This document shows, one piece after another, positions 56,548 to 64,000 of a DNA stretch of 64,000 nucleotides. The notes beneath the pieces were generated by a model. The model made no database searches, was not told the origin of the DNA, and worked only from the letters and a program-made list of their open reading frames with translations. This stretch comes from Saxidomus purpurata (taxonomy: Eukaryota; Mollusca; Bivalvia; Venerida; Veneridae): contig JAFMSR010000002.1 of NCBI GenBank assembly GCA_022818135.1, forward strand, positions 48,027,706-48,091,705, written 5' to 3'. Both the position numbers and the translations under genes were made by a program. Each line of letters opens with the position of its first letter. Position 1 is the first letter of the stretch.

Positions 56548-59500
56548 AATAGCCAAAACATATTTCCAGGTAAACTTAAGGTAAGTCGGGGTTTCCCAGA
56601 AATCTGGCATTTTTTTAAAAGGCAACGCAGATTTAAGATATTTTGATGACAACCCCGTGACTAATTGTCTTTTGTAGAAATAATACGGTGAAGGATATTT
56701 CCATGGAAACTGAGTTAAAGCGCCACCTAGCGGGAGGTGTATTTTCGTCAATTTTCGTGTTATTTTCGTTATATCTCTTTCTATGTAGATAACGAAACGA
56801 TCTAATTTTCATAAAGCAATATCGAATCATTTACCCATCTGAAAAAAAAAATATCTAATATTTTTGCCAAAAATATGAAAAAGTGTGGAACGAACCCTGT
56901 AGTGACGACAATTTTCAAAGCAAAAAAACTGCAAAGTGACGCATTTAGCGTCAATTGCGAAAAAACGGCCCGAGAGATTTTTTTAAAAAAGCGCTATGGA
57001 TTCTTAAACCAATTTAAAGCAATTTTATCAAAAAAAAAGGGGGATCACCGTCCTTCTTCTCGTGCCACCGAAACTATTTTGAAGTGGAAAAAACATGAGA
57101 AACGTGACGTAAATACAAGATTGACGTGACGTAACGAGCTGATACTGACGTTTTTCAGACGTTTCTTGTTAAAATAAATTACTAGCGTGTTGTTTATTAT
57201 GCAGAAGTCACTTAGATCGATCCTTCAATATTAATATATTGTAGTCGAGACTTAAATTTTAAATTTGAATGGACACCGTATTTTAATAAAATGGTAAAAA
57301 TGATCTGTGTTATAAACTAGTTCGACACCATTTTATTTACTTGTAACACGGATCTGTTGTGGTATAAGTTACATTTATAAACACAATACAGAAAACATTC
57401 GACGTAAAACTGAAGAAGAAATATCATTTTACTTGCCGCATTTAGCCCATCGTAAATCATACAGTATCTTCAATATAAAGAATGGGCGCGGATTGCACAT
57501 GACAACAGTGTGCATGGCGGGATTTCGGTCTAGTGATGCTTGTCAGTATGAACGTTTTATATGGTATTTTCAAAACTTTGATACAGTGTTTTATAAATTA
57601 CTCTTTAAATACTTACAAAACGACTCAGTCAATGCTGGCAGAAAATACCTAGTTGTTTTCCGGAGAGATATAAATGAACAACAACAATCTTCCTGATACA
57701 GTAGCACGCAATATGATGAAACGCGAACAATATTATCAATACCAGACGAGCGATTCAATCGGGTTACATACGATATAACAGTTTGAATATCTTTATCATA
57801 CATGTACTTAGAGACAAACTGTGATCACAACAACATTTAAGCCGTCACTTTTATCCATCGTCGGAACCAACGGTCTATTACGGAATATAATATGAATAAC
57901 CTGGGTTCGAGGTGCTTTATCATAATGAAATGCTGTCTCAGTTTTAAGAATTTTCTTTTATACGGAACAGTCCAGAAAATTTCTCATTTGACCCGGATAT
58001 ATACTACATTCTTCTTTGTTTTTGACAAAAACAAAATGAAAACAGCGGTATGTGCTATAAAAGTAAAAGAAGAATTTAAAAAACATTGTCTTCGCCCGTC
58101 CATTGATTCGTGTGTCTGTAGTTTCCTTTCACTGGAGACGTAGTGGCACAGGTGGGTGCGTTCGCCTCAGGATAGGAAAATCCTGGTTCGATCCCCACCA
58201 GTACCACGGCGGTTGTGTCCATACTGGCAAGACAAAAAATATCTACACATTGTCTCTCTCTATATTCGTGATTGATTTCATTTGGAATGAGTCTCCAGAG
58301 CGATTATCTAAGTTGTAAGAACTTGTTTTGCAATCGAGAAAAAAAAATTAATATAAATTAATGTCCGCTTGATAACTCTTTTGTATAAAGTGTCGTATCT
58401 ATGCCCTCTCCATGCAGATATATAAAGCATATTTAACTTGCATGTATCTGATGCACTTTATGTTCGTCTATCTATCCTGAAAATAGTGATAACGTTCTGA
58501 CTGTTGGTCGATGCAACTGTACTGCTGCTTTCACAGAGTTTGTACACATGTATATATACGCACAAGTAGCGCGTATCAAATTCGCATACATTGACTTTAA
58601 CGCCCGTTTCAACAGGATAACCTTACCTTCATTCCTATAAAAAACGAACTATTTAGATTCTCTTTCTCTGTAGGAAACGGTCAACAGATATTATCAGTAG
58701 CGGGACTTGAACCTGAGGTAACAATGATTTCATATCAGCGATTTTGGTCACTTGACCGTGGAAGCGGTGTCAGGCAGAAGTCATATGGACACATGACATG
58801 TGCAACACAAAAACCTGACTGTTTTGCTGTGAATGATCTGTTTCCACGTTCTTATTTAAATGTGCAACGGAAATTTATCTGAATGTCCTATCAAAACTGA
58901 TTTTTTTCTTATGGAAAATAACAACAGTAATATGTTCTTATAAATGAAGTCGTTGCGCATCTAAACGAAAACGTTTCACTTCAAGAGACCGACGTCAGTA
59001 ATACACCGTGACGCCGCATACAAAACCATCATTAACGCACCCCTGTCGTGCTTCAGAGAAGTTTAGATGGCCTGAAAACAAAGTCGGTGACACCCCTTTT
59101 TTATTTAAAAAAAATGTTTATATTTATTTAAAGGATCCGTTACGGTTTTAAAAAAAAATTCTCTCGAGCCGATTTCTCGCAATTTGCCCTTAATGCGTCC
59201 ACTTTGGGGTCATTTTCGCTTTGAAAATTGCCTCCCATTCGCGGATCATTACGTTATTTTAGGTATTCAATGTGGATATCTTTAAGTAATTTTGTATGCA
59301 TGGAACTCAGATTGATTCGGCTTTGATTTGGTGGAAAAACCATAGCTGTAAAAATATTATTGACGGACTTATGTCCGTGAAATGACGAAAATCTTTCAAA
59401 AATACACCCTCCGCTAGGTGGCGCTTTTTCCGTGCTTATCGTTTACAGATAATTTCAAAACATCTTTTCCGGGAAAGCCAGTACCTCATACCACAGGCAT

Positions 59501-59606
59501 GCACGATTTCTAAACTTTGCGTCGAGATTTAAAAAAACGACCATTTTTCAGAGGGAACCCCGCGACTTACCTTAAGAGAATACCTGTTAAGTTTTGGTGA
59601 ACATTT
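56548..59606. repeat. Widely spaced inverted repeat (arms ~210 bp)
   Basis: 56548-56760 and 59385-59606 are diverged reverse complements: CTTAAGGTAAGTCGGGGTTT against AACCCCGCGACTTACCTTAA, and GCGCCACCTAGCGGGAGGTG against CACCCTCCGCTAGGTGGCGC. The 2.6 kb between hold no recognised gene; ORFs at 56875-57129 and 57433-57696 lack features. This may be an element with internal-type TIRs or two opposite repeats. Confidence 0.55.
58140..58204 (+). tRNA. tRNA-derived sequence, likely SINE head
   Basis: GTAGTGG at the start and CCAGTAC at the end pair at six of seven positions. The B box GGTTCGATCCC is perfect (58185-58195). At 65 bases it is too short for a complete cloverleaf, so a tRNA-derived SINE head or pseudogene is likely. 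Confidence 0.5.
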
Positions 59607-60181
59607 AATGAATATTCAACATATGTTGCAGTTCGAACACAAAGGCCGTTAATGTAAATATGTATGAACGTTTTAATTATGTTAAAATACGCGGGGGTAA
59701 TTTTGTAAAGCGGATCATAGTTCCGGCCATTCGAGTGATTACCGTATTATATATCACGCTCAAATACTTCTTTCCTTATCTGAGACGAAATGGAGTTAGT
59801 GTTAGAATATTGTATATACGCAGAAAAACTGTTGAAAATGCTATATTTTAAACTGTCCTTCAAACACGGTTTCTTGTTCGATGTTCCGGCCTTTTAAAAA
59901 GCAGATCGAAAAAAATAAATATAATAATGGTTTTCTCTTACCAACAAAATATTGGAGTAATTAAATTTTGTGTTTGTCAGTGATATAATGTGTTTATCTA
60001 ACTGTGGACAGTTTTTGAGCGCTCCGTTAAAAAATGCAAAAACGTTATTTATTAATAACATATTCAACGTAAAATTGAATAAAAGTGTGTCAAATAAGAG
60101 AAGAAACGTTTTGAAGTGTTTTTCGTAAATTAAAAGTGCAGACACTTCCATGAAAATACAAAATTAAATAAATCTTAAGAA
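59607..60181. other. Probable 5' UTR or flank of the right-hand LINE
   Basis: No clear element boundary is seen. The ORF 59660-59851 has no domain features. Confidence 0.4.
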
Positions 60182-62135
60182 ATGGCGACACCGGAAGTTG
60201 TGATTTTGAATGAAACTATTGTGGAGAATAGAGACTATTGTCTAAATGAGGAAAAGGCGATGAAGAAAAAGTATTCAGCGACGGAAAATGAAGAATTGAC
60301 AGTCACGGAAACAGCTGGAGGATTAAAAATGAAAATGAATACGGCAATGTACGAAGTCTTCAGGTATGCTAGCGAATCATATTATACATCAAATGATTTC
60401 AAATATTCAGCATCCCGCATTCCAGTGTATGACTCGAAAAAGAATCTTGTTGAAACTAAGTACAAACTTTCTAGTGGTAGAAGCCCTATTTATACAATTA
60501 ACCTCTACCATACTAAATGTTCGTGTTTGATAAATGGGCGTCAGATGAGCAAATTTCTGAGCTCTGACTTATCTGAAATTCTTTCACGGGTTGAAAACGA
60601 AGTCGTTAAAAGTGGATTTTCATTGTCAGAACTTAATGAAAATATAAGATGAACAACAGTGTGGCAACAAAGACAACTCATCAAATGACCAAGCGATAAC
60701 TATCAGTGAAGAAATAAGTTCTCCATTAGAAAATAATGAAATGGAAAAAGTAGAAAACGATACGCACACTCGAAAACAATCAATACCCGAAACTGTTGAT
60801 AATGGCGGTGACGGTGAAATATTACAAATTGTTCAGGCGATACATCAAGAAATCAAGGAAGTGAAATCATATTTATCAAATCATCTCACAGTAATGAACG
60901 AGCAGATCTCCACATTAAAGGATGAAGTGTACAGTATCAAAAGGCATGTGTCATTAGTCAATGCACAAGCAAATGAAACCATGGACACGCTCCTAGATCA
61001 AACTTCTCGAGTGAGGGATGACATTTCAAGAAATACGGATACAGTATTCAACCGTTTGCAGTCTATTCTAGGAACTCTTAAAAACATACATCAGTACACG
61101 CAAAGAAAGGAACAGATAGCGGTTGAAGAGAAACAACCCAATCTAAATTCGACCAAACGCAAGTCACCTACCGCACAACAAGCATGCGATACAAATAGCA
61201 ACGAAACTAACTACAAAAGCACAGACGAGATTATACTAGCAGAAAAAACACTGATCATAGGCGATTCCATAGTAAAAGGTATTAAGAAACGCGGACTCTC
61301 AGATATTACAGATATTGAACCATGCAGTGGGGCGAAAACTAGTAATATTTCGTACATTCTAAGGAACAGAGATATTCGCGAATACGCAACTGTAATAATC
61401 TATGCTGGCGGAAACAACGCAGCCGCAGGAAACACAGATAATGTGTACGTAGAATTAAAGGATGTAATAGATTTTCTCCAGAGTCAGCACACTACAGTTT
61501 ATCTTTGCACACTCCTTCCTAGATCTGACTGTGATATTATTCCAGTTAATCAAGTCATCTTACAACTATCAGAAGACATGAATGTAAGGGTGATAGATAC
61601 CTACAGTGCTTTCATTTACGCAAACGGAAATGTAGCAGCAAATTACTTCACGCGTGATGGCATTCATTTGAACAACTATGGCAGTAGAAATCTAGTGTCC
61701 TGTATAAACAGTTATCTACCGATCATAAAAGTTTCGACACAAAATGAGGTCGATAGCTTTAATGAAGAACATTCGGGACGAGGTCGGTTACATGATTACT
61801 GTTACTAAGATGAAGTGTATTGCACGATATGTAAATTGCACGATCACACAACTCGTGACTGCAGACAACGTAGCGGACCAAAATCGTTAAATTCAGGGTT
61901 CGATAGACGACGCAGCATGTATAATCGGCCTCCTCGAGATTACAGACAGGCAATAGAAAATGGACCAAAAACATCAAATTCAGGGTTCGATCGACGACGC
62001 AGCATGTATACACAACCACCTCGTGAGTACAATCAGACAACAGAAAATGGACCAGTGAACAGACGCAGGGTCGGAACATTTAGTGGAATGAATGGTGTTC
62101 AATTTCCAAATAGAGAGTACATTAGGCAGTATTAG
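60182..62135 (+). pseudogene. LINE ORF1: N-terminal domain, coiled coil, SGNH esterase, CCHC knuckle
   Basis: Two frames and one stop make up what looks like one protein. 60182-60652 (156 residues, MATPEVV start) holds an N-terminal domain with YTINLYHTKCSCLINGRQMS. The next frame is open from 60648, so a single frameshift near 60645-60652 would join them. 60741-61808 holds a coiled coil (about 61 to 130 residues into the frame; many E/L/I heptads), then an SGNH/esterase domain: IIGDSIVKG (block I Ser), YAGGNNA (block III) and TRDGIHLN (Asp-His). After the TAA at 61806-61808 the same frame continues with CTICKLHDHTTRDC, a CX2CX4HX4C zinc knuckle, and an Arg/Gly/Asn/Pro-rich tail with a doubled NSGFDRRRSMY to 62135. 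Esterase-bearing ORF1s are known in CR1-like LINEs. The role is RNA binding and chaperoning of the element RNA. Confidence 0.75.
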
Positions 62136-62852
62136 GACTTTTCCGACAAACACTCTCTTGTGAGTTTATTTTGTTGTAAAATATACAGGCATATATGGAA
62201 TACTAACAATATAAGTAATGAAAATAATAATAATTGTCTCACACCGGTCTGGGTAGGTACACATCGTTTAGCTGTTATAGTAAATAATAATTTTACTTAT
62301 GAAATTGTAACAATATGGCACGATGATAGGTGTTTTAGTAACTTTACTTATATTATCATTTTTAAATGTTTTGGTTACTATATATTTGTAAAAGTTGCGA
62401 AGAATTTAAATAGATCTAGTTATAATCTAAATGACATAACTTTTACAGTGAAAATCATACAAGATGAAGCTTTGATTTTTATTTTACCTCAACTCAAATT
62501 TGTAAAATATGTTTTTTGTAGGTTTGAGTATCTTAAAGCCCATATTAGGTACTTTGCGACTATACTTGATTTTTATAGAAAGAAAAAGTACAATAATATA
62601 CTTTGTAATGACAGCACATCAGTTTATAAAGTTACTGATTTTCCTAGAAATGTTTCACTCCAGAATATGTATTATCTTATGTCTGTTGATTTCACAACCA
62701 TTGATTGTAATTATGAGCTACTATACGAACATTATATGAAAGTGTCAAACAAACATTCTCATAGGTATATTCAAGCTGCAAAACGCATAGCATTAAAGGG
62801 CAAACCACGCACTGCTAAAATATTAAATTCTAACGATACTTTTATTTTTTAA
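62136..62852 (+). CDS. N-terminal extension of LINE ORF2, unrecognised
   Basis: About 230 residues rich in Asn, Ile, Tyr, Phe and Lys, 24 bases after ORF1 in the same frame. No ATG begins it; the first codons after the ORF1 stop are open, so the start is unclear. It ends TAKILNSNDTFIF at a TAA immediately after a six-T run (62845-62850); reading one base differently runs directly into the endonuclease. I do not recognise the domain. It may be the N-terminal part of ORF2 or a separate small ORF. Confidence 0.45.
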   Translation, partial: DFSDKHSLVSLFCCKIYRHIWNTNNISNENNNNCLTPVWVGTHRLAVIVNNNFTYEIVTIWHDDRCFSNFTYIIIFKCFGYYIFVKVAKNLNRSSYNLNDITFTVKIIQDEALIFILPQLKFVKYVFCRFEYLKAHIRYFATILDFYRKKKYNNILCNDSTSVYKVTDFPRNVSLQNMYYLMSVDFTTIDCNYELLYEHYMKVSNKHSHRYIQAAKRIALKGKPRTAKILNSNDTFIF

Positions 62853-64000
62853 CAAGGACGCCAAAGGACTGCAGATTGCTAATCTAAACATTCAGCATTT
62901 ACTGCCCAAATTAGATGAAATAAAATACCAACTGGCCCAAGGCAGTTCAGCAAAAATACTTGGTTTATGTGAAACTTTCCTCTCGAATAACACAAGCGAT
63001 AAAACGTTAAGCATAAACAATTTGTCATTTGAAAGAAGAGATAGGGATACAAATAAAAAGGGGGGAGGGATATTAATTTATATTTCGAAGGATATACCTT
63101 ATACACGTCGCTTAGATATTGAGCAAAAAGGAATTGAGTCTGTTGGTTACAAATCAATTTATCAAACACTAAACCGTTTTTATTAAACTTTTTATATAGA
63201 CCACCGAACACACCCCATTCTTGGATAGATGTGTACGAAAAACAACTTGATATTACTGATCGTTTTAATTACGAATATCATATCCTTGGTGATGTCAATA
63301 TAAACTATTCTCAGGAAAATATGACCAATGTAGATCTATACGGCAATAAGAGGTGGGAAGCTTTAATACAGAAATTTGATTTGACTCAAATGATACATTT
63401 ACCAACCAGAGTTACTAAATTAACCTCTTCAATAATAGATCATATTTATACCTCGAGACCTGATTTAGTTTGTAACGTTAAAGTTCCAGCGTATAGTGTT
63501 AGTGATCACTACCCTGTATATTTTATTAAACTCACAAAGCCATTGACGCAAAAACGAAACAAGCACATAACTATAAAATATCGTTCTTTTAAAAACTTCG
63601 ACAAAACCATCTTTCAAGGTAGTCTAGCAAATGCTCCTCTAGATCTGATTGAAACAATTCGTAACCCTAATGACTGTCTACAGTATTTTTACAATATTCT
63701 TAATAATGTTTTGTCAGGTCTTGCACCAACTAAAGAGAAAAGGATTAAGCATCATACACAGCCTGGTTGGTTCACGGATGAGATTAAGCATGCAATAAAT
63801 GAAAGAGATAAACTCCATAAAGCAAAACGCTTTGACAAGTATAAATATATGAGAAATAAAGTTAACAGTATGATCCGGAAAAGTAAAAGGCTATTTTATG
63901 ACACCGCCATTAAAAACAACAAAAGCCCATCATATATATGGAAAACGCTGAAAACTATTAATAATTCAGATAATAGTTGTTCAGATACAATAACATTACC
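62851..64000 (+). CDS. LINE ORF2, APE-type endonuclease (runs off window)
   Basis: Starts around AKGLQIANLNIQHLLPKLDE (the Asn motif of exonuclease-endonuclease-phosphatase folds), then ILGLCETFLS (catalytic Glu), RRDRDTNKKGGGILIYI. One base is missing near 63143; the frame after it reads FLYRPPN, YHILGDVNIN (catalytic Asp and Asn), SSIIDHIYTS and SVSDHYPVYF (catalytic Asp-His), so all endonuclease landmarks are present. A linker with QPGWFTDEIKHAINERDKLH and IWKTLKTIN, typical of CR1-like ORF2s, reaches the window edge. The reverse transcriptase must lie to the right. The enzyme nicks target DNA for target-primed reverse transcription. Apart from two single-base breaks the copy is well preserved. 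Confidence 0.85.

Noticed and set aside
62160..62852. Independent gene of 230 residues
   Set aside because: Same strand, between LINE ORF1 and the endonuclease, and joined to the latter at a T-run; treated as part of the LINE.

Overview
The window reads as animal nuclear DNA, most likely from a bivalve mollusc. That is inference from the repeats: arrays of a TGACCTTGACCTTT-bearing unit ending in a GGGGGCATAAAA motif, GACGGACGGACG tails next to TCACCTGxxxCAGGTGA ends, and GGGTCCCATATGGG blocks. The DNA is AT-rich, has spliced genes with GT-AG introns, and is dominated by nested mobile elements. Nothing bacterial, phage or CRISPR-like is present.

Left part (1-23 kb): a 185-residue SGNH-hydrolase-like ORF (255-812) followed by a histone-type stem-loop; a 1.03 kb inverted-repeat element with a 9-bp target duplication (1210-2241); a 2 kb inverted-end element (about 2725-4742); and the RNase H tail of a LINE (7330-8434, frameshifted). 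Two opposite copies of one 3.2-3.6 kb foldback element (8551-11751 and 19481-23033), built of 69-bp tandem units, follow. Each has its own target-site duplication, so the apparent 14.5 kb palindrome is two independent insertions. Between them lie a 1.55 kb repeat, a 25-bp tandem array and a spliced DUF4806-domain gene on the minus strand (17580-18948).

Middle (23-42 kb): a roughly 400-bp direct duplication carrying an 855-bp pogo/Tigger-type element; then four copies (one inverted) of a module that contains exon-like coding segments with matching intron phases and a perfect estrogen-response-element palindrome. The modules are interrupted by tRNA-headed elements, a 171-bp satellite element and a 165-bp repeat element. 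The last exon of an acid-lipase-family gene lies at 41829-42074 on the minus strand.

Right part (43-64 kb): tRNA-headed elements with a terminal hairpin that shows compensatory changes; LINE remnants on both strands, one with a three-deep nest of insertions (44.3-46.4 kb); many TGACGTCA sites; a TA-flanked 231-bp MITE; a perfect 113-bp palindrome (54400-54512); and a large LINE whose ORF1 (N-terminal domain, coiled coil, SGNH esterase, CCHC knuckle) and ORF2 (N-terminal extension, APE endonuclease) run off the right edge. That LINE carries a few frame breaks but is otherwise well preserved.

The convincing cellular genes are the DUF4806 gene and the lipase exon. The rest is transposon-derived or unassigned. 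No searches were run; family names rest on motifs and order.
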